A stretch of DNA of 64,000 bases. Source: M3007 sp041392625. GTDB lineage: Bacteria > Bacteroidota > Bacteroidia > Chitinophagales > Saprospiraceae. Every line of letters starts with the position of its first letter. The first letter of the stretch is position 1. Made by a program: the position numbers and the translations under genes. Below are positions 56,955 to 64,000 of this stretch, one piece after another. The stretch is taken from contig JAWKLR010000013.1 in assembly GCA_041392625.1 (NCBI GenBank), positions 1 to 64,000 of the forward strand, read 5' to 3'. The notes under the pieces were generated by a model. It was not told the DNA's origin. It did no database searches and saw nothing but the letters and a program-made list of their open reading frames with translations.

Positions 56955-58718
56955 TTACCGCACAAACTCCCGTTCATACACCTGCTCATTCCCACGGTCG
57001 TCGTTTACAACCAACCGAAGGGTGTGTTCTCCTGTGCCTACGTGTTCGTCGAAGGTGTAGGTCAGGCGGTTCCGTTTTTTATCAAATTCAAACAGTACCC
57101 ATTTGCCGTCGATAGTGCCCCGGTAACGGAGGCCGCGGGCTCTGCCGTCGATCGCAAAATCATCTTTGATGCGGAAGGACATGGAGCTTTTGCGCCGCAT
57201 GTCCCGGTCAAAAACCACCGGGGTAATGCTGGGTGGCGTGTTGTCCACCATTACTGCATAGTTGCCAAAATCGCGGACTTTGGTAGACAGCATTTCGCCT
57301 TTCCACTCGCCGCCACAATTTACCGGGCGACCCGATTCAATCCGGGCAATTACTGCCTTGTTCCGCATGTTTTCGGGCAAATTGGTTGGTGCTATCCGCA
57401 GTTCAAACCGTTTGTGTACCGGGGTTGCCGTTTGGTGTACCTGGTGGACGGAGGAGTATACATCGGATGGCCGTTCTGTATCTATGCCGTAGGTAAATAG
57501 CAAGTCTTCATACAAAGCACCTGCCGGCATGCTCATGTAGAAATCTCCCAGCGCCACTTCTTTCTGTGCATCTTTTGGGAATTTGTAATTGTAGGCAGGA
57601 CTCACAACCGATTCAACCGGCTTCTGAAGTTTTACCCAAAAGCGTACCTGACTTTTGTTTCCTGCCGCATCTGTTGCCGTTAGCAAAATCTCTGAGGCTT
57701 TATCGGAATGGGGCTCAATCATGCCTTTGGATTCTGTCCATTTGTAGGATGAAAGTCGGTTTCCCGGCAGAATGAAACAACGGTGAAACCAGGCTCCATA
57801 CCGATCGTGTGCACCGTAATCCGTGTGTGCATTCAGGTATCGGGTTTCGGCAAAACTCAGTTCATCGATCTGCCAGTTGTATGCCCGTTTCCCGTTTTCA
57901 TCCAGGGTGAGGCTGCGGATGCCGTTGTCGTTTTTTGTCAGATCCATCCGGTCATACACCTTGACACCAAAGCCCACGCGCCAGGCAGAAGCCAATAGGG
58001 TGTCGCCGACAATCCCATATTCCCCCGGCGCTTTGCGAACAATTGGCAGTGCCTGCTCCCCAATCACTTCGCGTTCGCTGTTGAGTACATACCATTTCAT
58101 ATCCCGGATATCCGGATGGGTGCTGTCTTTGATGGGCAGGCCAAACAACTGTGGGTTGAGCGCTTTTTGCGAAGCGGTATTTCGGATTTCAAAATGCAAA
58201 TGCGGACCATGCGAGCTGCCGGAATTGCCCATTTTTCCGATTGCCTGTCCTTTTTTCACGGGAAACATAGATGGACCCACGGAAAGCACTACCTGAAAGC
58301 GTTCTTTTTTGTATTGCTGCTCCTTTACATAGTCCGCCACTTCTTTTGAAAATTCCTGTAAGTGCGCATAAACGGTGGTATAGCCATTGGGGTGCTTGAG
58401 ATAGAGCACATTGCCATAGCCGCTTTCAAGTACTTTTATCTGGTAAATATATCCATCCGCTGCGGCGCGTACTGTCTCGCCGGAATATCCATTCTGGCTT
58501 TTCATATCCAGGCCCGAATGAAAATGATTGGACCGCAACTCTCCGAAGGTTCCTGCCAGGTGTATTTCGGCATCAATCGGACTTTGGAAGTAATCCTTCG
58601 GATACAGGTCCTCCAGCCGCTCAGGTGGCTGCGGAGTAAAATCCGGCCATGCTTCACGCAGTGGAGTGGAAGGAAGTAATAATAAAAATCCAAGGCTCCA
58701 CCGCATCCAATTTTTCAT
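56955..58718 (-). CDS. Exported M23-family metallopeptidase
   Basis: About 587 residues from ATG 58718, which starts a signal peptide (MKNWMRWSLGFLLLLPS); the frame is open to 58772. The LytM/M23 domain covers about residues 45-190: LRSNHFHSGLDMKSQNGYSG (HxxxD), VRAAADGYIYQIKVLESGYG, LKHPNGYTTVYAHLQEF and GSSHGPHLHFEIRNT (HxH). It would bind zinc and cleave peptidoglycan cross-bridges or regulate cell-wall hydrolysis. The long C-terminal part (about 200-587) is beta-rich, with Ig-like segments such as LTATDAAGNKSQVRFWVK and ends LRLVVNDDRGNEQVYEREFV; its role is unknown. Its stop lies three bases from that of the convergent glycosyltransferase. Confidence 0.92.
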   Translation of the reverse strand: MKNWMRWSLGFLLLLPSTPLREAWPDFTPQPPERLEDLYPKDYFQSPIDAEIHLAGTFGELRSNHFHSGLDMKSQNGYSGETVRAAADGYIYQIKVLESGYGNVLYLKHPNGYTTVYAHLQEFSKEVADYVKEQQYKKERFQVVLSVGPSMFPVKKGQAIGKMGNSGSSHGPHLHFEIRNTASQKALNPQLFGLPIKDSTHPDIRDMKWYVLNSEREVIGEQALPIVRKAPGEYGIVGDTLLASAWRVGFGVKVYDRMDLTKNDNGIRSLTLDENGKRAYNWQIDELSFAETRYLNAHTDYGAHDRYGAWFHRCFILPGNRLSSYKWTESKGMIEPHSDKASEILLTATDAAGNKSQVRFWVKLQKPVESVVSPAYNYKFPKDAQKEVALGDFYMSMPAGALYEDLLFTYGIDTERPSDVYSSVHQVHQTATPVHKRFELRIAPTNLPENMRNKAVIARIESGRPVNCGGEWKGEMLSTKVRDFGNYAVMVDNTPPSITPVVFDRDMRRKSSMSFRIKDDFAIDGRARGLRYRGTIDGKWVLFEFDKKRNRLTYTFDEHVGTGEHTLRLVVNDDRGNEQVYEREFVR

Positions 58719-58858
58719 CAGGCCCAAATCAAATTGCGCAGCGACCCATCCATATTGATCTAGTTTTCTCATATGAACGCTAATTTAAAAAAATCGGACG
58801 AGAACAGGTTTTCTAAACGATCCGCTTGGTGAACCAGCGATAAACAAACAACCAGGAG

Positions 58859-59584
58859 TTAATCTGTTTGTCCCGGAGTACAAGTTACCTGGCCATTTCC
58901 ATCAAAAGCCCATTTACCTATAAGGGTTTTTTCAAAGGAGTTGTTGTGGAGGTGGTCCAGAAATTCTGTTCTTGGGATGCCGCGCGCACCGAGGCTGCGC
59001 AGGTGTGGGGTAGGAGCCTGACAGTCGATGAGGGTAAAGCCGGTTTTCTGCAGCGCGCGTACGAGTGTAATAAATCCGGCTTTGGAGGCATTGGATTGGT
59101 GCGCAAACATGGATTCACCGTAAAATACGCGTCCAAGGGATACACCGTAAAGCCCGCCTACGAGGGCCTCTCCATCCCATACTTCCACCGAGTGAGCAAG
59201 GCCCAGGTGGTGCAACTCGGTATAGGCTTCAACAAAATGTGATGAAATCCAGGTCCCGTCTTGTCCGGGGCGAGGTGCTTTGGAGCAACTTGTAATAACC
59301 TCAGAAAATGCCGTGTCTAAACTAAACCGGAATTTATTCTGGTTAAATATGCTCCGCATGCTTTTGTGGACTTTCAACTCGTCCGGGTAGAGAACAAACC
59401 GGGGACTGGGGCAATACCAATAAAAGGCTTCGTCTTCCTCGAACCATGGAAAAATGCCGTGTTGATAGGCCAGAACCAGCCACTCCGGACTCAACGCACC
59501 ACCAATTCCCAACAATCCTCCCGGATCTGCTTCATTTGGATTGGGAAAGGCAAGTTCGTTTGGATCTAACCAGTATACAGGCAT
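58859..59584 (-). CDS. aat: Leucyl/phenylalanyl-tRNA--protein transferase
   Basis: About 241 residues from ATG 59584 (MPVYWLDPNELAFPNPNE); the frame is open for 20 more residues. It adds Leu or Phe to proteins with N-terminal Lys or Arg, marking them for ClpS/ClpAP. Motifs: LLGIGGALSPEWLVLAYQHG, IFPWFEEDEAFYWYCPSPRF, WISSHFVEAYTELHHLGLAH, SVEVWDGEALVGGLYGVSLG, RVFYGESMFAHQSNASK and LIDCQAPTPHLRSLGARGIP. The matching adaptor clpS is encoded 0.8 kb upstream on the same strand. Confidence 0.96.
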   Translation of the reverse strand: MPVYWLDPNELAFPNPNEADPGGLLGIGGALSPEWLVLAYQHGIFPWFEEDEAFYWYCPSPRFVLYPDELKVHKSMRSIFNQNKFRFSLDTAFSEVITSCSKAPRPGQDGTWISSHFVEAYTELHHLGLAHSVEVWDGEALVGGLYGVSLGRVFYGESMFAHQSNASKAGFITLVRALQKTGFTLIDCQAPTPHLRSLGARGIPRTEFLDHLHNNSFEKTLIGKWAFDGNGQVTCTPGQTD

Positions 59585-59617
59585 TTTGGATGAATTTGGA
59601 CTGCAAGGTATAACAGT

Positions 59618-59662
59618 AAAAAAAAGCCTGCCGGGCGGACACATGGATCTGCCAGACAGGCT
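59618..59662 (-). terminator. Terminator for the RDD-protein transcript
   Basis: AGCCTGCCGGGCGGA (59625-59639) pairs, with G-U wobbles, with TCTGCCAGACAGGCT (59648-59662). On the minus strand it is followed by a run of T (complement of 59618-59625). It separates the RDD gene from aat. Confidence 0.65.
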
Positions 59663-59675
59663 CTAATAGCATTTT

Positions 59676-59836
59676 AGAGGATGTCTAAATTTCAATTCTG
59701 AGGCGAAGTCGAGCAAATTTTGTTTTTATTAAGGCAAATTTTGCAGTCGCATACGGGTAATTCGGCGAAAAATTTAACGTAGAGAAAAACCAAATTTGCC
59801 GAATGTAGCCCAGAAATTGCATTTTAGACATCCTCT
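59676..59836. mobile_element. MITE-like inverted-repeat element without coding capacity
   Basis: The ends AGAGGATGTCTAAA (59676-59689) and TTTAGACATCCTCT (59823-59836) are perfect 14-bp inverted repeats. The similarity continues inward in imperfect form for about 50 bases per arm: left TTCAATTCTGAGG...GAGCAAATTTTGTTTTT matches the complement of the right arm, TGCAATTTCTGGG...CGGCAAATTTGGTTTTT. The centre has a smaller hairpin, GCAAATTTTGC. Total length about 161 bp, no ORF. The form suggests a non-autonomous mobile element; a possible TTAG duplication flanks it but is not certain. Confidence 0.5.
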
Positions 59837-59862
59837 TAGATGGGCCCCATTGGGGTATGGTT

Positions 59863-60251
59863 CTATGCTTCGGCTTCTACAACTTTTGTTTTAGCCCATT
59901 GATCGCCCAAACGTTGTTTTTTATCGTTGGTGAGCAACACAATCAGTTCAATGATTGGGAAAAATGGAATCATAAATACAATGTTGCGTACAATTGAAGC
60001 ACCATAATTGTCTGTAAGCGGTGCACCTTCTTCCGTTACGGCACGAATTTTCATTACCTTTTTCCGATGCTTTGTCCATCCAGGAATGGAAGAGCATCTT
60101 TGGTAATAAAGTAGGCTACGCCCAAAATAAATCCGAATGGGATGATGCTAACCATACCAATAAGCACAGCGTCGATCAGGTAAGCGATGATGCGGTTGCC
60201 ATCGGATGCAATTTTGAGTTCGGTGGAAGTAGGTTGGTCAAGAATTTCCAT
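59863..60251 (-). pseudogene. RDD family membrane protein, one frameshift
   Basis: Part 1 (from 60251): ASDGNRIIAYLIDAVLIGMV, two membrane helices, LPFLDGQSIGKR and an immediate stop. Part 2 (60054-59863): MKIRAVTEEGAPLTDNYGAS, IVRNIVFMIPFFPIIELIVL, KKQRLGDQWAKTKVVE. RDD proteins have exactly this order: R..A..ID, then GQS.GK...G..V, then R....P..D and R.GD..A.T.V. Adding one base to the T5 at 60059-60063 (A5 in the mRNA) joins the parts as SIGKKVMKIRAVTEEG, giving about 129 residues. Function of RDD proteins is mostly transport-related and not certain. Confidence 0.85.
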
Positions 60252-60394
60252 TGGTAGTTAGTTTTTAGTATTTGTCCAATTTACAGCCAGGGGCCGGATT
60301 TTGAATAAACACGCGTTAAAAGGCTTTTGTATGCAGATGTAAATATACAATTTAAAATAAAGCGCAAAACAGTTACTTTTTTGATCCGGGCAAA

Positions 60395-60727
60395 TTAGTC
60401 GCCCCCTTCAATTACCGCAGAAAGACCGCGATCGACAAGCGCTTCGCGTTGCGGCCGAAGTTCTTCTTTCGGCCCTGTTTTTACGGTTGCCTTTCCTTTG
60501 AAATGAATAATATAGGAAAGTTGCTCCGCTTGTTCACTGCTGTGTCCAAGTACTTCCATAAAACATTGAATGACCCACTCAAAGGAATTGTGATCATCGT
60601 TGTACACAATAATCTGCGCCGGCGAATCCGAATCAATATCGTCTTCAACCAATACATCTTCATCCTCCTCCCATTGGGGTTTGAGAGGCATCATGTCCAA
60701 ATCAATGTTATTAAAACTGTATTTCAT
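60395..60727 (-). CDS. clpS: ATP-dependent Clp protease adaptor ClpS
   Basis: About 110 residues from ATG 60727 (MKYSFNNIDLDMMPLKPQWE); the frame is open to 60766. ClpS delivers proteins with destabilising N-terminal residues (Leu, Phe, Trp, Tyr) to ClpA/ClpC. The core signature is IIVYNDDHNSFEWVIQCFME (the NDD binding-pocket residues), VLGHSSEQAEQLSYIIHFKG and KATVKTGPKEELRPQREAL, ending in LSAVIEGG. The acidic N-terminal extension (EEDEDVLVEDDIDSDSP) is what feeds into the unfoldase. It is about 40 bases downstream of the peroxiredoxin gene, same strand; aat lies further downstream. Confidence 0.95.
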   Translation of the reverse strand: MKYSFNNIDLDMMPLKPQWEEDEDVLVEDDIDSDSPAQIIVYNDDHNSFEWVIQCFMEVLGHSSEQAEQLSYIIHFKGKATVKTGPKEELRPQREALVDRGLSAVIEGGD

Positions 60728-60769
60728 TGCTGTAGTTCCTGTTTCAGAACGTGTGTGCCCTTGCAACTA

Positions 60770-61234
60770 TTAAAGTGATTCAAGTAGATTTTGAATCGCT
60801 TCAAAATTGGGAAGGTCGCCCGCACTTTCCAACACTTCTGCATAGCGTATAGTTCCGGTTTTGTCCACAACAAACGCTGAGCGCTTAGAGACCCCCTTCA
60901 TTTCAAATACAAACTCCTTGTACAGGGTATCGTATTTTTTGCTGACGGTTTTGTTAAAATCCGATAGTAAAGGGAAGTTGAAATTTTGTTCTTCCTTCCA
61001 TTTGTCGAGCACAAACAGGCTGTCGACTGAAATAGCAAGAATCTGCGCATTCAATTTCTCGTAGGCAGCCATGCCATCGCGCATCATACACAGTTCTTTG
61101 GTACAAACTCCCGTAAAGGCGGCGGGGAAAAACAACAGAACAACGTTCTGACCTTCGAAGTCTTTGAGGCTTACCAGCGATTTGTCGCTGGCGCGGAGGG
61201 TGAAATCCGGTGCCTGATCACCAATTTGAAGCAT
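60770..61234 (-). CDS. Peroxiredoxin (AhpE/Bcp-like)
   Basis: 154 residues, thioredoxin fold. It reduces hydroperoxides. N-terminal MLQIGDQAPDFTLRASDKSL, the peroxidatic motif LLFFPAAFTGVCTKELCMMR with Cys in TGVC and a second Cys five residues later, AQILAISVDSLFVLDKWKEE, and KRSAFVVDKTGTIRYAEVL with the conserved Arg-Tyr strand. The length and single-domain form fit one- or two-Cys peroxiredoxins of the AhpE/Bcp group. It lies upstream of clpS and may be cotranscribed with it. Confidence 0.93.
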   Translation of the reverse strand: MLQIGDQAPDFTLRASDKSLVSLKDFEGQNVVLLFFPAAFTGVCTKELCMMRDGMAAYEKLNAQILAISVDSLFVLDKWKEEQNFNFPLLSDFNKTVSKKYDTLYKEFVFEMKGVSKRSAFVVDKTGTIRYAEVLESAGDLPNFEAIQNLLESL

Positions 61235-61274
61235 AAAATCAGAATTTAGGTTTAGAAGTGCAAAAATACAGAAA

Positions 61275-62666
61275 TCATGTCAGTTGTTTAAGAAACCAGG
61301 CTTTTTCTGTCAGCACAGGCTTTTCTTTTATTTGTTGCAGAATTTTTTCCCGGGCGCTTTGGCTTTTTCCGGGCAACTGGATCAATTGCCGCATGGATTG
61401 GATAAAGGCCCGGTAGTTGTTTTTATGGTAGCCCAGGACTTTCTTTCGACGCAGGTAAATGTCGATGTTGTCGAGTTGGTATTCAAGAATATCCACCTCA
61501 TTTAGTTCGTAATAGATTTTACAGAGCATGGCTTTTGCAACCAGGTTTTGAAGCACATCGTCATACTCCATTTTAAGCAGGTGCTCCATGGATTTTTCAA
61601 GGGAACCGGTTTCGTAGTAGTACTTAGCCAGGTTGAAATTATAGGCCGCGTCCCGGTGCTCTTCATCCAGGTATTCGTAATACTGATTCAGGAAATACCA
61701 TGCCCATTCAAATGCCTTCAGGTAGAGTGCGATGAGCGTAATGTTGTTGTAGGTCCAGCGTGAGATTCGGTCACCTTCCATCAATGCGCCAGCCTGAAGT
61801 CCTGTTTGATAGAGTTCGAAGATTTGGTTGTAAAATTCTTGCCTACCCTCGTTGATTTGGCGAATACAAAAATTGATAGCAATCAGGTATAAGTCGTGCA
61901 ATTCGTCTGTTGAAAACACCTGGTCTTGCGTGGCCAATAAGTTTTTTAATTCAATAAAATGTGGTTCGTTGTCAATCCCTTCAATTTGGGAGTAGTAGCC
62001 GTGGTAATAGGCCCGAATAATGGGCTCTTCCAAAAAGGGGTGTCCATCCAGAAAGTCCAGGATGGGTACCAACAAGCCGGAATCATATGGGTGTGCGCGG
62101 ACATTTTGATGGCTTAGCAACATACACCCGGTTCGAAGTTTTTGACAAATAAACGAGAGGTCCAGAGAGTCCGATACTTCCTGAAGGTTGAATTGCCGGG
62201 CACGACCTTGTTGGAGCGATAATTCGTAGGCTTCCAAATGGAGTTGGTAATTGGTTTGCAGGTATTGGGCTCCACGTCGGGGCAGGGTTTCCAGGCGTTT
62301 TCGGACCTGGCGCATAAGTCGATTGCTCTGCGCTGCAAATGGAAGCTGCCGCAACTGATTGATTGCTCCCAGCTGCCAGTTAAAGTCGGATTTTTTCCAA
62401 TGCTCCAGGCCTAAAAACTGCTCTATGGCCCGCAACAGGTAATTTTGGATGTGGCCCGATCGGGTTGATGCTATATCTGCTTTATCCAGTGCAAGGTGCA
62501 TTTGTGGAAGGCTCACCCCATCAGTTTGTTGCTTGCGCAGTGCCTCAAATAGCCGTTTGACATCGGTGTGCTGGATGTGGTACGGAGAATCAAAAAACTT
62601 GTCCAGGCGATTGCGTTCGCTTGCCGAAAGCTGACTCAAAATAGTACAGATTGCATTCTCTCGCAT
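61275..62666 (-). CDS. Conserved helical protein of unknown function, paralogue of the protein at 31-1521
   Basis: 463 residues, no signal peptide or membrane helix. It matches the protein at 31-1521 along its length: N-terminal LSASERNRLDKFFDSPYHIQ, IQNYLLRAIEQFLGLEHWKK, EWAWYFLNQYYEYLDEEHRD, FNLAKYYYETGSLEKSMEHL, MLCKIYYELNEVDILEYQLD and an arginine/lysine-rich C-terminal helix region. Pairs of helices with A/G/Y spacing are TPR-like. It is divergent from a secreted protein gene beginning at 62937, the same arrangement as the paralogue. I do not recognise the family by name. Confidence 0.75.
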   Translation of the reverse strand: MRENAICTILSQLSASERNRLDKFFDSPYHIQHTDVKRLFEALRKQQTDGVSLPQMHLALDKADIASTRSGHIQNYLLRAIEQFLGLEHWKKSDFNWQLGAINQLRQLPFAAQSNRLMRQVRKRLETLPRRGAQYLQTNYQLHLEAYELSLQQGRARQFNLQEVSDSLDLSFICQKLRTGCMLLSHQNVRAHPYDSGLLVPILDFLDGHPFLEEPIIRAYYHGYYSQIEGIDNEPHFIELKNLLATQDQVFSTDELHDLYLIAINFCIRQINEGRQEFYNQIFELYQTGLQAGALMEGDRISRWTYNNITLIALYLKAFEWAWYFLNQYYEYLDEEHRDAAYNFNLAKYYYETGSLEKSMEHLLKMEYDDVLQNLVAKAMLCKIYYELNEVDILEYQLDNIDIYLRRKKVLGYHKNNYRAFIQSMRQLIQLPGKSQSAREKILQQIKEKPVLTEKAWFLKQLT

Positions 62667-62936
62667 AGGTTTCTGTTTTATTACAATGCCTCAATTCGGT
62701 TGAAAACAGGACCTTGATCATTGAGAACCTGTTTTTTGCACGGATAAAATTAAATTTTAAATGTATAAGATCTTAAAATTATGAAATTTTTATTTGGTAA
62801 ATGTTGCTTTTAATCAGTTTATTAGGATTTATATTAAATAAATAACAATATGAAAAATGAAGTTTTTTGTCTTTGTATTGAAAAGTGCTGAGGGCGACTT
62901 TTGCAATGAATTCAGTACTTCTTTAAATCAAATCAC
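62667..62936. other. AT-rich divergent intergenic region
   Basis: 270 bases between the divergent genes. It holds a hairpin with AAAACAGG (62703-62710) and CCTGTTTT (62728-62735) followed by TTG, close to the start of the minus-strand gene, and an AT-rich stretch near 62750-62860. No coding sequence. Confidence 0.5.
62873..62903 (+). promoter_or_regulatory. Possible promoter of the secreted protein gene at 62937
   Basis: TTG (62873-62875), 20-base spacer, GACTTTTG (62896-62903), one mismatch from TAnnTTTG. Transcription would start near 62910, about 27 bases before the ATG. Confidence 0.35.
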
Positions 62937-64000
62937 ATGAACCGTAATCTTACCTGTTTAAAAATCTGCCTTATCATTGGTCTGATTTGGACCTTTGCGT
63001 CTTCCGTATATTCTCAGGCATTTCGACGTGCCTATCAACCAGCCACCAGTTACAGCACCGATGTTTTGGAACTCTCCAATGGTGATCTGCTCATGGTTGG
63101 GGGGACCAAATCTGATTCTTCTTTGTTCCTTCAAAAAGTGGCTCCGAATGGGATGCCAATCTGGGTGCAACATCAACAATTGAATGGGGCACAGGCTATG
63201 GAGGCCTGCCAACTCGCCAATGGGGGCTTTGTTTTGCTTTGCAAAGACTTTTTAGCTCCACCCCTAAAGCGCAATTTGCTTGTCATGGTTGATGACAGCG
63301 GAATCATTCAATGGCAGATTGTCCTTGAAAACGACTTTTTATCCAATGGGTTTTCTGCCCTGACCAGCACACTTGATGGTGGCGTTGCCGTTGCAGGCAT
63401 AAAACGCAGCTTCAACCCTGATGTTGAACAGGATGTTCAGGTCCTAAAGTTTGATAGTCTTGGCACATCCGTTTGGACCTATGAGTTTGGGTACCCAAAC
63501 CAGGATGAATTGGTTTCGGATCTGATTGAACTACCCAATGGGAGTTTGGTGCTTGGTGGCGATACCCGAGATCCGGTGAATCCCCAAAGCGATTTGTTTA
63601 TGCTTCGACTCAGCGCTTCGGGCGTTCAGGAGTGGGAAACCGTATTTGCCCGGCCAAACTATCAGTCAGGAATAAAACTCCTCCAAAACAGCAATGGCGA
63701 ACTGGTATTCCTGTGCGAATCCTTGTTTCAGGATCCGGCAAAGTATGCATTCCTCCGAGCAGATACTGATGGTCAGGAAATTGGCTTCCATGAGTTCTAT
63801 GAAGCGGCATCCTCACTTGGTGTTCTCAATGTAGTCCGCACCTTCTGTGTTGATGCTGCCAGCAACCTGTATTTCCCCATTTTTTCTAACATAGGCAATG
63901 GAGGTGCCAGTATGTTTTTAAAAGTCTCATCTGAAGGCGTGCTGGTGTGGGAGCACCAGGGAAATGTAACCGATGTTTTTAATGAAATCCTGATCAGTCA
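62937..64000 (+). CDS. Secreted beta-propeller-like protein (5' part, runs off the window)
   Basis: An ATG at 62937 opens a frame that stays open to the window end (354 codons seen). Signal peptide: MNRNLTCLKICLIIGLIWTF then ASSVYSQ. The mature part consists of repeats of about 50 residues of the form LSNGDLLMVGGTKSD..LFLQKVAPNGMPIWVQ, LANGGFVLLCKD, TSTLDGGVAVAGIKRS..VLKFDSLGTSVWTYEFG, LPNGSLVLGGDTRD..LFMLRLSASGVQEWETVF, typical of the T9SS-exported propeller proteins of Saprospiria that often carry a type A or B sorting domain at the end. Since the 3' end is not in the window the sorting domain cannot be seen. Confidence 0.8.
   Translation, partial: MNRNLTCLKICLIIGLIWTFASSVYSQAFRRAYQPATSYSTDVLELSNGDLLMVGGTKSDSSLFLQKVAPNGMPIWVQHQQLNGAQAMEACQLANGGFVLLCKDFLAPPLKRNLLVMVDDSGIIQWQIVLENDFLSNGFSALTSTLDGGVAVAGIKRSFNPDVEQDVQVLKFDSLGTSVWTYEFGYPNQDELVSDLIELPNGSLVLGGDTRDPVNPQSDLFMLRLSASGVQEWETVFARPNYQSGIKLLQNSNGELVFLCESLFQDPAKYAFLRADTDGQEIGFHEFYEAASSLGVLNVVRTFCVDAASNLYFPIFSNIGNGGASMFLKVSSEGVLVWEHQGNVTDVFNEILIS

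Overview
The window reads as a chromosomal segment of a Bacteroidota bacterium, most likely from the Saprospiria (Saprospiraceae/Lewinellaceae type). The signs are giant SprB-repeat and PKD-like adhesins with the gliding-motility-associated (type B) C-terminal sorting domain of the type IX secretion system (T9SS), shorter secreted proteins with type A T9SS sorting domains, a choice-of-anchor L domain, and promoters of the Bacteroidota form TTG-N19/20-TAnnTTTG. There are no rRNA, tRNA, phage, transposase or CRISPR genes that I can see.

Layout. 0-3.6 kb: a helical cytoplasmic protein divergent from a (frameshifted) secreted fibronectin-like protein, then a gene-free gap with a possible small RNA. 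3.65-13.1 kb: a 3,145-residue SprB-repeat adhesin interrupted once by TGA at an invariant cysteine. 13.3-16.4 kb: ECF sigma factor, a probable dual-membrane-spanning anti-sigma factor, and a lipoprotein. 16.7-23.2 kb: ApaG, YceI, a DUF4294 protein, a WecA/MraY-like phosphosugar transferase, a cytochrome c/copper-monooxygenase-like T9SS protein, a lipoprotein and a UbiA-like membrane protein. 23.4-30.6 kb: metallopeptidase/beta-propeller/barrel protein, glycogen branching enzyme, MazG and a NarL-type response regulator. 30.8-37.6 kb: a second giant T9SS type B protein. 38.2-45.4 kb: CorA, a broken dockerin-like secreted gene, a lipoprotein, and nrdB-yegP-nrdA. 45.7-50.2 kb: a DUF1295 protein, a lipoprotein and a frameshifted large protein. 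50.2-58.7 kb: Ndk, NrnA, FKBP, RF2 (with its programmed frameshift), an esterase, Cmk, a heavily frameshifted glycosyltransferase and an M23 peptidase. 58.9-64 kb: Aat, a small inverted-repeat element, an RDD protein, ClpS, a peroxiredoxin, a paralogue of the first gene, and the start of another secreted protein.

Themes. Cell-surface biology dominates: two giant adhesins, several T9SS cargo proteins, lipoproteins, envelope peptidases and an envelope-stress style sigma/anti-sigma pair. Housekeeping groups include deoxynucleotide supply (nrdB/nrdA with a pair of inverted DnaA-box-like sites upstream, ndk, cmk, mazG) and the N-degron pathway (aat and clpS).

Data quality. Apart from prfB, at least twelve single-base frame breaks occur in seven genes, mostly next to short homopolymers and without other decay, plus the one TGA. 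This pattern favours uncorrected indel errors in the assembly over real pseudogenes, but the sequence alone cannot settle it. I list disrupted genes as one locus each and give the likely break points.
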